A stretch of DNA of 64,000 nucleotides. Source: Pterois miles (Eukaryota > Chordata > Actinopteri > Perciformes > Scorpaenidae). How positions within the stretch are numbered: the stretch's first letter is position 1; each line of letters begins with the position of its first letter. Below the pieces are notes generated by a model. The model was not told the origin of the DNA and did no database searches. It saw nothing but the letters and a program-made list of their open reading frames with translations. The position numbers and the translations under genes were made by a program. This document shows, one piece after another, positions 44,559-55,914 of this stretch. The DNA is taken from contig CAMQGK010000040.1 in assembly GCA_947000775.1 (NCBI GenBank), forward strand, positions 539,846 through 603,845, in the 5' to 3' direction.

Positions 44559-47500
44559 GCAGTGAAGACCGGGGACCTCGACGGACCAGACCCAGGTGGC
44601 AGAGGCTGGCTCTGGGGACATGGAACATCACCTCTCTGTGGGGGAAGAAGCCAGAGCTTGTGCAGGAGCTGGAGCACTGCCAGCTAGATCTGGTGGGACT
44701 GACCTCTAAGTACAGCCTCGGTTCTGGAACCATTCTCCTGGATAGGGGTTGGACTCTGTTTTTCTCTGCAGTTGCCCAAGGTGTGAGGTGCCAGGTGGAT
44801 GTGGGGATACTCACAAATGCCTGGTTGAGGGGGGGTTGTAAATATTCAGCACTCTTGAAGCTCGGAGTATTCAGCCTTTTTGGAGACCCTGAATGGAGTC
44901 GTGTATGGGGCTCCAGTAGAGGACTCCATAGTTCTGCTGGGAGATTTCAGTGCATACGTGCACAACAATGGAGGCCCCTGGAGAGGCATGATTGGGAGAA
45001 ATGGCCTCCCTGAACTAAACCTAAGTGGTTGTTTGTGATTGGACTTCTGCGCTAGTCATGGGCTGTCCATCATGAACACCATGTTCGAACATAAGGATGC
45101 TCATAAGTGTACCTGGATCAGAGCACCCTAGGCCATGGTCGATCATCAATTTTGTGATTGTATCTGAGGTTGCATGTTTTGGACACTTGGGTGAAGAGAG
45201 GGGCGGAGCTGTCAGCTGATCACCATCTGGTGGTGAGTTGGGTCAGAGGGTGGAGGGAGACTTTGGACAGACCTGGTAAACCCAAACGGGTAGTGCGGGT
45301 GAACTGGGAATGTCTGGATGAGGCCCCTGTCTGAGAGATCTTCAACTCACACCTCTAGCGGAGGTTTTCTGGCATCCCTGTGGAGGCTGGGGGCATTGAA
45401 CCTGAATGGGCAATGTTCAAAGCTTCTATTGCTGAAGCTGCAGTGATGAGCTGTGGCCTGAGAGTCTTAGGTGCCTCAGGGGGTGATAACCCTCGAACAC
45501 CGTGGTGGACACCGGTGGTCAGGGAAGCTGTCTGACTGAAGAAGGAGTCCATCCGGGATATGTAATCTTGGACTTGGACTCCGGAGACAGTTGCAAGGTA
45601 CCGACAGGCCCATAGGGCAGCAGCCGCTGCCGTAAAGGAGGCAAAGCAGCGAGTGTGGGAGGAGGTCAGAGCAGCCATAGAGGAGGACTTTCGGTCGGCA
45701 CCAAGGTGCTTCTGGAAAACTGTCCGGCACCTCAGGATAGGGAATTGGGGAACCATCCAAGCTGTGTGCAGTAAGGATGGGACAGTGTTGACCTCAACTG
45801 AGGAGGTAACTGGGTGGTGGAAGAAGCACTGTGAGGAACTCCTGAACCTGACTAATACGCCCTCTCTTGTAGAGGCAGAGCTGGAAGCTGATGGGGGATC
45901 ATCGTCAGTTTCCCTGGGGGAAGTCACTGAGGTAGTAAAGCAGCTCCACAGTGACAAATTCTCAGGGACTGACGAGGTCTGACCAGAAATGCCTGTCTCT
46001 TCATCACTGCGTGGAAGGCGGGAACAGTTTCTAAGGAGTGTCAGTGGGTGGTCCCCCAAAGAGTTGTGCCAATTGCAGGGGTATCACATTACTCAGCTTC
46101 CCTAGTAAAGTCTACTGCAGGGTCCTGGAAAGGTGGGTTTGGCCGATAGCTGAACCTCGGATCGAAGAGAAACAATGCGGATTTCATCCTGGCCGTGGAA
46201 CAACGGACCAGCTCTTCACTCTTGCAACGATCCTGGAGGGGGCCTGGGAATACGCCCATCCTGTCTACATGTGCTTTGTGGAGTTGCAGAAGCTGTTTGA
46301 CCGGGTCCCACAGGAGATACTGCAGAAGTATGGGGTAAGGAGGTCACTTCTCTCACGGAGGTCACTTTTGGGGGCGGCAGTAGCTCAGTCTGTAGGGAGT
46401 TGGCTTGGGAACCGGAGGGTCACCGGTTCAAGTCCCGACATGGACCAAGAACTGAGTGTGAACTGGTAGCTGGAGAGGTGCCAGTTTACCTCTTGGGCAC
46501 TGCCGAGGTGCCCCTGAGCAAGGCACCAAACCCCCAACTGCTCGGGGCGCTTGTCAGGAGCAGCCCCATCACTCTGACATCTCTCCATTGTTGCATGTTT
46601 GTGCATGTGTGTGTTCGGGTCTGCATGTACCGTGTATAAGTTAACAACAGAGTGAAAAAATTGAATTTCCCCTCGTGGGACTAATAAAGGACTATCTTCT
46701 TCTTCTTCTTCTTCTTCTTCTTCTCAGGGCCACCCAATCTTTGTACTTCCAAAGCGAGAGCTGTGCTCAGGTTCTCAGCAGGTAGTCTGACTTGTTTCCG
46801 ATAGGGTCTGGCCTCCGCCAGGGTTGCGCCTTGTCAATAATCCTGTTTGTGATATTCATAGACAGTATTTTGATGTGTAGTCAGTGCAGGAGGGTTTGCT
46901 GACCGGTGTGCTGAATAGCTCATTGCTGGATTGCTTTGTAGCCGAGTGTGAAGCGGCTGGGATGAGAATCAACACCTCTAAATTGGAGGCCAATCAGCAG
47001 GAAACAGATAGATTGTCTACTCCGGATAGGAATGAGTCTTTACCCCAAGTGAAGGAGTTCATGCCTCAGGGTCTTGTTCGCGAGTGAGGGGACAATCGAA
47101 CATGAGATTGACCGGAGAATCAGAGCAATGGGGGTGGTATTGCAGTTGCATTACCGCACCATTGTGACGAAGAGAGAGCTGAGCTTGAAGGCAAAGCTCT
47201 CAATCTACTGGTCAGTCTATGTTCCTACTCTCGCCTATGGTCATGAGGACTGGGTCATGACTGAAAGAACTAGAGGTACAAGCGGCCAAAATTGGTTTTC
47301 TCAGGAGGGTGTCTGGCATCTCCCTTAGAGATAGGGTGAGAAGCTCAGCCATCTGTGAGGGACTTGGAGTAGAGCCGCTGTTCCTTTGCATTGAATGGAG
47401 CCAGTAGAGGTGGTTCAGGCATCTGGTAAGGATGCCCCTTGGGTGCCTCCCTGGGGAAGTGTTCAGGTATGACCAGCTGGGAGGAGGCCCTTGGGAAGAT

Positions 47501-47697
47501 CCAGGACTAGGTGGAGAGATTATATCTCCACACTGGCCTGGGAACACCTCAGGATCCCCCAGTCAGAGCTGTTTAATGTGGCCTGGGAAAGGGAAGTTTG
47601 GGGTCCCCTGCTGGAGCTGTTGCCCCCACAACCTGACCCCGGATAAGACGTTGAAGATGACTGACTGCCTGACAAAATGGTGGAAGATATGATAGGC
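44559..47697 (+). mobile_element. RTE-like LINE, forward, damaged
   Basis: Same family as 38325-40665 in the opposite orientation. Endonuclease start (LALGTWNITSLWGK near 44600; GDPEWSRVWGSSRG near 44890), second endonuclease part (ADHHLVVSWVR-like near 45220), RT (CGFHPGRGTTDQLFTL, YMCFVELQKLFDRVP; 46170-46310), post-RT region (KRELSLKAKLSIYWSVYVPTLAYGHE near 47170-47250) and 3' end. Many frameshifts and stops; a SINE interrupts it at 46371-46724. 5'-truncated. Confidence 0.82.
46371..46724 (+). mobile_element. tRNA-derived SINE inside LINE
   Basis: Head GGGGCGGCAGTAGCTCAGTC, B box GGTTCAAGTCC near 46421-46431, body as in 4411-4705 with an extra CATGTGTGTGTTC segment, tail TAATAAAGGACTATC and a CTT repeat. 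Disrupts the RT region of the surrounding LINE. Confidence 0.88.
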
Positions 47698-47852
47698 AGA
47701 CTGTAGTGGTCTAAGAGGCTTTTAAGTTTCCCATGCCAACAAGCCCGCCCCAGATCAAATTTCTGACTCCTTGTGAAATTCAGAGTATAATTTAAATTCC
47801 TCATCCTTAGCTCCAAAGCCCTTGATGTATCTTTATGACTAGTCCCCACTAG

Positions 47853-47957
47853 TCAGGCTGTAGCGTTCGAACTGATGAAGCCACTTGGATAAGGGGCGAA
47901 ACGTCTTCAGAGACAAATCTAAGTCCAGTTGCCTTCGATTCAATTTTTGCCAGAATA
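47853..47957 (-). repeat. inverted repeat, left arm, beside OR D
   Basis: Reverse complement of 49362-49470, with few differences. Contains CTGATGAAGCCACTTGGATA, then AGGGGCGAAACGTCTTC. Its inner end is exactly where similarity to the other OR units begins (47957). Between 47698 and 47852 there is unassigned DNA. Possibly part of a Penelope-like or other repeat. Confidence 0.8.
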
Positions 47958-48069
47958 TAGGTCAATGGTTAGGATACTGTTCCAATCTTGCAACAACCCT
48001 GTTGAAGGAGGCGCAAACTTTTTTAAAGATAACACTCACCCAAGCAAACAAAGTTTAACACCTATGGGT

Positions 48070-48237
48070 TCAGGCCTCCAGAGTTCGATGAAGTTGTTCT
48101 AATGAACTCTTGGTCAAAGAGTTAATGAGATCCATGGAGGGTGAAGAAATGTCATAAATTATTTGGTCTGACTCGAACAGTTCACTTTTTGATCTCTGAA
48201 GATGAACACACATCAAGTGCAGTTTAAGGTCAGGAAT
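48070..48237 (-). other. conserved upstream block, OR D
   Basis: Same as 12859-13026 in translation, preceded on the plus strand by the shared upstream flank (47957-48069). Confidence 0.6.
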
Positions 48238-48373
48238 CTGTGAATAAATGAGACAACCAAATACATGCTCTGTGTTAATGCAATCTTCATGGTAAGACTT
48301 CTTCACTCAGTTTATTCATTTATGCTATTGTACAATCTGCTCGTTGTATTCATTGATTGTTTAGTTGTTCTTC

Positions 48374-49295
48374 ATGGATGATGCATTAAATATAACATAT
48401 ATAACTCTTTATGGGTATGCGGACATGGGCATAAACAGGTATTTTCTTTTTCTTCATATGTTTATAGTTTATATTCTAGCAATCACCTTTAATTTAACCA
48501 TTGTGTACCTTATTGGGACACACAAGAACCTCCACGAGCCAATGTTCATTTTCATTGCAGCGTTGCTACTGAACTCTTCCATTACCAGCACTAATGTTTA
48601 CCCAAAGTTGTTAATTGACATTATATCAGAAAAACAGATCATATCATATTCTGCCTGTCTCTTTCAATGTTATATACATTACTCCTTTAGTGCTTCAGAT
48701 TTCTTACTGTTGGCAGCCATGGCCTATGACAGGTTTGTGTCTATATGTCAACCTCTACAATATCCAACTATTATGACCAAAACCACAGTGAGTGTTATCC
48801 TGTTTCTGACTTGGCTTTTTTCCTGCTGTTCAGGTTGCAGTCCCAACAATACTGAGTGCTAATCTGAAACTGTGTAAATTCACTATAAAGTCAATTTATT
48901 GTAACAATGCATATTACAATCTCTACTGTGAGACTTCAGCAGCACGGTCTGTATCTGATATGTTTAATATATTTACTCTGGTTTTTTCACCCATAGTCTT
49001 TATACTTTTTACATATACCAGGATACTTATAATATCCTACCGAAGTTCGAGAAATGTCAGGACAAAAGCTGCACAGACCTGTACACCCCACCTGGTAGTT
49101 TTACTCTTCTATTCGTCTTTGTCTCTATATCATGTCCTTATAATTGAACTGGATATGGGATCTGACACAAATTTCATAATGATTTTACAAGCATATTTGT
49201 ATTATCCTCTCTTCAATCCAGTTGTATATGGACTAAAAATGAAAGAAATCTTCAAACACCTGAAGAAATTGTTCTGTCAAGTTAAAATGATTTGA
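48374..49295 (+). pseudogene. odorant receptor D, single frameshift
   Basis: A near copy of ORs A and B starting MDDALNITY at 48374. An extra T in a run (six at 48816-48821, five in ORs A and B) shifts the frame in helix 4 after ILFLTWLF; reading resumes in the second frame to the normal end with FNPVVYGLKMKEI at 49295. Otherwise intact. It combines B-like residues before helix 5 (RSVSDMFNIF) with A-like ones in helix 6 (VVLLFYSSLSLYHV). Fresh pseudogene, segregating null or homopolymer error. Confidence 0.93.
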
Positions 49296-49361
49296 TGTAC
49301 AGTATTAACACTGGTTACTTCTACTTCTATCAGTCTGTGAAGGTTCTCATTCATCCAGGTC

Positions 49362-49470
49362 ATATTCATTCTGGCAAAAAATTGAATCGACGGCAACTGG
49401 ACTTAGATTTGTCCCTGAAGACGTTTCGCCCCTTATCCAAGTGGCTTCATCAGTTCGAACGCTGCAGTCT
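49362..49470 (+). repeat. inverted repeat, right arm, beside OR D
   Basis: Inserted in the OR 3' flank: sequence to both sides matches the flanks of ORs A and B. It ends TCATCAGTTCGAACGC, mirroring the left arm. A GTGAAGGTTCTCATTCATCC sequence just left of it (49337-49356) belongs to the same insertion. Confidence 0.8.
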
Positions 49471-50212
49471 GACTTCTCTCTGTGTTTTTTTTTACTGTCA
49501 TGAATTTAATTAACAAACCTGGACTCTGTTTAAAAGTGACATAATGACATTCATATTCATATCACTGGCTCTGGGTATATTGATCAAGTAAAATATTCAA
49601 ATTCAACGATATAAACAGTATTAATGAAGATGGCTAATGTTTAAAGACTACACTGAAAGTGTGCACATGCCTGTGTTCCAGAAATGTTTTAATTTGCGTA
49701 ACATGTTTACTTCAAACTAAGTTTTTCATAATTTTTCTCTACAAGCTGTGACTTCAGACCATGTGTGCTTGAACAACCAGGGAAAGGGAGATTGTTTCTG
49801 TATATGAGATGGTGGTTTCAAGTTAGAGGCCTTTTACAAGCCTGAAATGGAGGCTTTGTTTGCAACAAAACATTTTTAAATGTACAATGAGAAAAGAAAA
49901 TGAATAAATTAAACCTAAAATGAAAGATAATGTTACTGTTGTTATATCCTGGTTATGCATGCATAGTCAACTCTCATGGGTTCGTCTGTGACTGCAGGAC
50001 ACACAGTGGGACACATTCATTAACCTTAACTCAGGCTGTTGAGCCAGTTACAGTACACATTAAGATAAAACCCTCCACCATGTTTAGTCACTCAAGCAAA
50101 TTCTGCACTGCTAAATTCAGGTGGGGAGGCTTCATTTAACCATCGCTGTGTGGGATATAATTAAGATCACCTTTGATAGCTGGCATTGCTTTGGCTTCTA
50201 GCACCACTATAA
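49471..50212. other. OR D 3' flank
   Basis: Shared with 14130-14830 apart from about 160 bp at 49508-49670 that A and B lack and a deletion of about 90 bp near 50172. No gene. Confidence 0.7.
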
Positions 50213-50816
50213 AGAATCTCACAGTTAGGAAATGTCCTTTAACTCCCACATAGAAGAAATTTCAAGGACTGCCTTCTTTCACCCACGCAACATTGTAAAA
50301 TTCAGGCACATGCTGTCTCAAATGCAGAAAAATGAATGTTTATGTATGTAAACACGGTTTTATGAATGAAAGTGAACCCTTAACCATGTGACCACATACT
50401 CAGATCAGGAGCATTATACCAAATTAACCACACCTGTGGGTGTGAAGCTTTACACTATACCCTCTTTCTGGCGACTGGGAAGGAAGGCGGGGCCAACCTT
50501 CACCACCAAGTGACAATGAAGGATTACAGGTTTATTTCAGTGAACCTGTAACAATGTGACAACAGTATACCAAATGAGTCACAAGGAGAGTGCATTGGCA
50601 CCACCTACAGGTCAAACCGCACAAGGGGAATAACTTTCCTGTCAATAAAGCAGAACAAAACAACTTGAGTTCAAGTTTTCTCTGTTATTGTCAACAACTA
50701 CAGATTATGCAAACACAGAGTTTCTCCAGGTTGATGGCAGAAACAACTGAGGCATTCAGACCAAGGGAAAAATACCCTGGAGCTCGAGCCAGCGCCACTC
50801 ACCTAGGATGAAAAAC
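50213..50816. other. intergenic, possible DIRS terminal region
   Basis: No gene seen. It lies directly 3' of the DIRS recombinase remnant on the minus strand and may contain that element's end; this was not confirmed. Confidence 0.35.
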
Positions 50817-52766
50817 TCAAGCATCTGCTGCAACCCCACGAACAAATGAGGAGCCACCAGATGAAGCCAGATTCAACCCATAAAACCTGGTGAAGGTTGA
50901 AAAGGATGCCTAGCCAGATGCATTACACACATCCTCTAAGGCTGCACCCTGAAACAGGGCCCACAAAGTAACCATTCCCCTTGTGGAATGTGCCACAAGC
51001 CTTGAAGGTGGATCTGCCCCTGTCTACTCATAAGCAAGGGCAATCAGATCTACTATCCAGTGGGCCAGGCATTGTTTTGAAATTTGTCATGCCAAGGGAT
51101 CTTCCCCTTAACACGACACCAGTCCCTAGACACCCTTCACTTACTATTGTACTGTAGCTGAGTGGAGGGAGCCTGTGAAGCCTACAAGGTGTCCACCATC
51201 ATCTCCCTGTCTTGGCCAAGTGCGTGCCGATGCTGCTGTTCAAGGGCCATACATGAAGCCTCAGGTTTTGGAGCTCCTGGTGCAAGATACTGCCCTGAAC
51301 CTGGGACAACATATCCTTCCTAACTAGAAGACACCATGGGTGACCCTCCACCATTCATGGCCTCTGTGGACAGTTTGGTGCCACCAAAATTACCTGGGTG
51401 CACATCATCTTCACCGTTTTAAGGAAACCTGGCAAAAACGGGAATGGTGAAAAAGCATACAGCCTCACATCAGACCACAAAAGGCTGAGGGCATCTGTCT
51501 CCAGTAGTCTGTACATTATGACCACAGTGGACCGTTTGTTCTCTTGCATGGCGAAGAGGTCCACCTCTGTTCGGCCAAAGTGATGCCAAATCTGGTCTAC
51601 TATTAGTGGATGCAGGCGGCACTTGCCAGGGTGGAGACCTCTTGACAGAAAATCTGCTGCCACATTCAGGGGCCCCGGAAGATAAAATGCTCTCAGGGAC
51701 ATCCCTTTGGACTGTGCCCACAAGAGCAGCTGCCGCCCCCTTGCATGCAGGGATGGAGACCTCAACCTGCCCTGACGATGGATCTAAGACACCACAGTTG
51801 TACTGTCTGTCCTGATCATGACCTTCCTCCCCTGGACAATTGAGAGTAAGTGCCTCAGACCCAGGTGAACTGCCTCCATCTCAAGGATGTTTACATGCCA
51901 TCCCTGCTGCACAGGACTCCAGCAACCTTGAGCAGACCTGCCCTCCCAGACTGCCCCAGCCTGTTTTGGAGGCATCGGCTGTTTTGGTCACCCTGGAGCT
52001 GCCCTGGCCCAGGGGAATGCCTTCTTGAATGGCCCGAGATTGCCTCCACCACCTGAGGACTTTTAGGCCTCTGTGCATCAGGATGAGTGTTTCTGACCCT
52101 TCTCTGGGCAGGCAAACTCCTCACGACCAAACCAGCACCTGTGATCTGGACTGATGTGGATGTTAAAGTAGGCGTTACAAAGGTCCACTGTTTTGTACCA
52201 GTTGCCTGCTCTTATGGCCTGAAACAAGGTTCCTAACCTGAGCATCCGAAAGGGAAGCACCTTGAGGAACCTGTTCAGCTGCCTCAAATCCAGAATTGGG
52301 TGGAACCCCCCAGTCTGCTTGGGGATGAGGAAGTAACCAGGATAAAATCCCCACCACCCACAGGCAAGAGGTGCACTGATGCTAGATACTGAGATGGGTG
52401 CTGGAAAAAGCTTTTGTCATGGAACCCGCACTGTCGGGGATGCCTGCGGGTCTTGGTAGACCCATGGTTGCTACACTCCCGAGAGCGAGGATGGGAATGC
52501 TCCTGGCCCCGTGCCTGCTGTGGGGGAAGATAAGATAAGATATTCCTTTATTAGTCCAACAGTGGAGAAATTCACAGCCTGCACCCCACAAATCTAGAAT
52601 TATGGGAGGAACCCTGTTCTGCAAAACAAGGCCATTGGGAGATTTGAGGTCTTTCTGCAGGACCCCGAGTCACAGGCCTCAACTGCCCAGATTGGTGAGT
52701 GGACTGCATGTGCAACCTGCCTTTCTGGGCTTCATCCAGTGCAGCCTCTGCTGCTGGCCCAAACAC
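50817..52766 (-). mobile_element. DIRS-like tyrosine-recombinase retrotransposon remnant
   Basis: Reading right to left: a gag-like segment (FGPAAEAALDEAQKG, 52600-52760), RT (LRQLNRFLKVLPFRM, YKTVDLCNAYFNIHI, 52150-52290), RNase H (HVNILEMEAVHLGLRHLL and PGPLNVAADFLSRG, 51600-51960), and the C-terminal part of a tyrosine recombinase (VAHSTRGMVTLWALFQGAAL, then STFTRFYGLNLA, 50817-51000) ending at 50817. The HxxR and terminal tyrosine of the recombinase are visible. One TAG (after DVCNASG) and several frameshifts disable it. The order fits DIRS elements, which lack an integrase. Confidence 0.85.
52527..52577 (-). mobile_element. tail-only SINE insertion
   Basis: AAGATAAGATAAGATATTCC, then TTTATTAGTCCAACAGTGG and AGAAATTC: only the tail of the SINE family, inserted in the DIRS remnant. 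Confidence 0.78.
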
Positions 52767-52767
52767 C

Positions 52768-54145
52768 TCCAGCTCCACCCCTCTCTTCACTGAGTGTCCA
52801 AAATATGCGGCCTCAGATCAGATGATACAATCACAACATCGATCATTGACCTTCGGCCTAGTGTGCTCTGGTACCATGTACATTTATGAGCATCCTTATG
52901 TTTGAACATGTTATTCATTATGGACTGTCTATGACTACCACTGAAGTCCAGTATCAAATGACAGCTCAGGTTTAGATCAGGGAGGCCATTCCTCCGAAAC
53001 ACGCGTCTCCAGGTGTCTCCATCATTACCCATGTGAGCACAAGTATCCCGGCAGAACTATGGAGTCCCCTATTGGAGCCCCATACAGGACTCCATTCAGG
53101 GTCTCCAACAAGACCAAATACTCCGAACTGCTGTTGGATGCGTATGTACAAACAACAGTCAGAGTTTTACCACCCTCAACCCAAAGATGTAGGGAGGTGA
53201 TCCTCTCGTCCACTGGGGTAAACAGTAAAAGCCCTCACCCGGGCATTTGTGAGTATCCCCACACCCGCCTAGCGCCTCACACCTTGGGCAACTCCAGAGA
53301 AGAAGAGTCCAACCCCTATCCAGAAGAATGGTTCCAGAACCTAGTGTAAAGGTAAGCCGCACCAGAGCTAGCTGGTAGCGCTCCACCTCCCACACAAGCT
53401 CCGGCTCCTTTCCCCACATGAGAGAGGTGACATTCCATGTTCTCAGAGCCAGCCTCTTCTGCCCAGATTCGGCAGGTTCGTGGAGGTCCCTGGTCTTCAC
53501 TGCCACCTGTGTGGCAGCGCAACCGACTCCAGTGGTTCCTCCTGTAGGATAAAGAGCTTCTTCAGGCTTTGACTAGGCACTTGCATACGGGCCCTACTTC
53601 TGGGCCTGGCCTCAGAAAGGGGCTGGGCTGGGTCTCTTCTCCTCTATCTCAATCATCCATCCATCGTCAACCGCTTATCCCGTTAGGGGTCGCGGGGGGG
53701 CTGGAGCCAATCCCAGCTGGCATTGGGCGAAGGCGGGTTCACCCTGGACAGGTCGCCAGTCCAGTCCATCGCAGGGCACATAGAGACAGACAACATAGAG
53801 ACAGACAACCATTCACGCTCACATCGTCATCAATTAACTTAACTTTGGACTGTGGGAGGAAGCCGGAGTACCCGGAGAAAACCCACGCTCACACAGGGAG
53901 AACATGCAAACTCCGTCAGTCGGATTTGAACCTGCGACCCTTTTGCTGTGAGGCGACAGCGCTAACCACTGCACCACCATGCAGCCCTCTATCTCAATCA
54001 ATCTGAACCATTCTTTGTCTCACCCCTCACCTGGGATTATTTTGCCATGGAGGACCCAACCAGGAGCACCAGGCTCCAGACAACACAGCCCTCAGGGTCA
54101 TAGGGACACACAAACCTCTCCACCACGGTAAGGTGATGCTGCAGG
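52768..54145 (-). mobile_element. RTE-like LINE, 5' half, reverse
   Basis: Endonuclease part of the family at 38325: LALRTWNVTSLMWGK (near 53440), LVLLETLNGVLYGAPIGDSI (53070-53130) and RRSMIDVVIVSSDLRP (52800-52860). The 5' end at 54000-54145 is separated by a SINE. RT is absent; the left side is cut at 52768, where it meets the DIRS remnant. Confidence 0.8.
53656..53986 (-). mobile_element. tRNA-derived SINE, second family, inside LINE
   Basis: On the minus strand the head reads GTGGTGCAGTGGTTAGCGCT (A box) with GGTTCAAATCC (B box); the body includes the common fish motif CGGAGTACCCGGAGAAAACC (plus strand) and the 3' end GGATGGATGATTG. A perfect 14-bp target duplication, CTCTATCTCAATCA, lies at 53642-53655 and 53987-54000. 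Confidence 0.9.
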
Positions 54146-54705
54146 CAAGTCAAAAAACAGAGTCTAGTCAGTAGGCCATTTATTTATGTTGTTGGCCTTC
54201 TTGTAATATTTTGAAATAATAGTATTAAAATTGTGTTGGTAAAAAACAGTAGATGAGACTGGAACTGTTACCAAAATAGTATAAGTATAGTAAAAATAGG
54301 CTCCACAGATGGCACGTGGTGCCAGCACCATGATGATGGCGGCAACCTTGGGGCTGGACCACCTGACCTCTCGCCTTAAGTTTGGCCAACGCCAACCATT
54401 GGAGCGCAGAGCTGAATGGCTGCAATGTTCAATCTCTATGGCATGCTACGCCAACCTGGTGTGGGTGAACTCCTCATCAAGAGTGGTTCCTCACCTTTCA
54501 ACCAGTCCCAGCAGACTTTACTTTTCTGCTTTGTTGTTGCAACTCCTGCTGAGTTAAACGTCCCTTCCCAGCTTTGGGTCTCCCAAAACATGAACATATG
54601 TCCTCCTCCAAACTTTTGACCAATTAGCGGTTATATTTCCACCTCCGGCCTTTGGGTTCCTGAAACATTGAGTTTTCTCCACCACTGACCAACCTGCCTA
54701 CAAGT
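54146..54705. other. intergenic, nothing recognised
   Basis: An open frame at 54309-54557 has no recognisable features and is probably chance. Confidence 0.45.
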
Positions 54706-54867
54706 TCAGACCTCTAGAGTTTGATTAAGTTGTTTACAAGCGAGTAGTTCTTGATGAAGAGCTGTAATGAGATCCACGGAGGATGACGAAACCTGATAAA
54801 ACTCAAGCAGTTCACCTTGTGAATGCTGGAGATCAACACACTCCAACTGTGTCGTAAGGTCAGTTTT
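54706..54867 (-). other. conserved upstream block / possible antisense exon, OR F
   Basis: The most diverged copy of the block. On the minus strand, TTTTTCATTGACAG (acceptor-like) precedes 53 open codons and TGA at 54706-54708. The encoded segment is a leucine-rich, coiled-coil-like stretch: TTQLECVDLQHSQGELLEF, VDLITALHQELLACKQLN, QTLEV. It lacks four codons present in copies A-D and has two extra ones. Lies 113 bp before the OR start. Confidence 0.6.
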
Positions 54868-54980
54868 CTGTCAATGAAAAATACTCTCCTATACAGGTTA
54901 CATGTTGATTCAATGACTGGTCTTCTCTCAGTTATTACCTGTATTTGCCAGTCACACAATCTGCTTGTTTTATTCACTTA

Positions 54981-55914
54981 ATGGATGATGAATTAAATGT
55001 CACCTATGTAATTATTGGTGGGCATATCGAAGTGGAAAAATACAGGCATTTTTATATTGTGATTTTATTGGTAGTTTATATTCTAATAATCTGCTGTAAT
55101 TGTACTGTTGTGTACCTCATCGTGATTCACAAAGACCTCCATGAGCCTATGTACATTTTTATTGCAGCTTTGTTACTGAACTCAGTTCTTTTCAGCACTG
55201 CCATCTACCCAAAGCTTTTGTTTGACTTTTTATCTGAAAAACAGATCATACCTTATTCAGTCTGTCTCTTTCAGTTTCAGGTATTTTACTCTATTGGTGG
55301 TGCAGAGTTCTTACTGTTAGCAGTCATGTCTTATGACAGATATGTGTCTATATGTAAACCCCTGCAATATCCAACCATAATGAGAAAAACAACTGTCAGT
55401 ATTTTCTTGGTTTTAGCATGGTTCCTACCTGCCTGTCAGGTCGCAGTGAGAACGGCACTGATTGCTAAGAGAAAACTCTGTAGATATATTTTTAAAGGAG
55501 TTTTTTGCAGCAATACAATTTATGAACTTCACTGTGTGGTGTCAAGTGCAGAAGTTGCACAAGATGTGATCATTTTACTGAATGTTGTCCTCCTCCCTGT
55601 GCTCTTCATACTTTTTACATACACCAGGATACTAATAATAACCGAAGTGTAGAAGTAGCAGAGAAGTCAGGAGAAAAGCTGCTCAGACTTGTGTACCTCA
55701 TCTGATAGTTTTAATCAACTACTCCTATTTCTGTGTGTATGATGTTATTAAAGCTCAGCTGGAATCTGACATTCCAAGATCTGTAAATTTAATAATATTG
55801 TCTTTACAACTAGTACTGTATCATCCTCTCTTTAATCCAATCATATATGGACTAAAAATGAAAGAAATTTATAAACACCTCAAGAGCTTGTTCTGCCCAG
55901 CAAAAACGAACTAA
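54981..55914 (+). pseudogene. odorant receptor F, frameshifted
   Basis: OR starting MDDELNVTY at 54981 with LHEPMYIF, SYDRYVSICKPL and helix 5 ILFTYTRILIIT. At 55644-55656 there are 13 bases where nine are expected (GAAGT occurs twice), which brings in a stop at 55650-55652 in the third intracellular loop. Beyond it KAAQTC-, PHLIVLI- and FNPIIYGLKMKEI-coding sequence is open to 55912-55914 in the other frame. Unlike E and D this lesion is not in a homopolymer, so it is more likely a real pseudogene. Confidence 0.92.

Noticed and set aside
47875..47935. Functional hammerhead ribozyme in the inverted repeat
   Set aside because: CTGATGA and GAAAC are present, but there is an extra A before stem II and no clear UH cleavage site next to a stem I; kept only as a resemblance within a finding.
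54309..54557. Forward frame MARGASTMMMAATLG
   Set aside because: No recognised motif, no paralogue at the other OR loci and short length; treated as chance.
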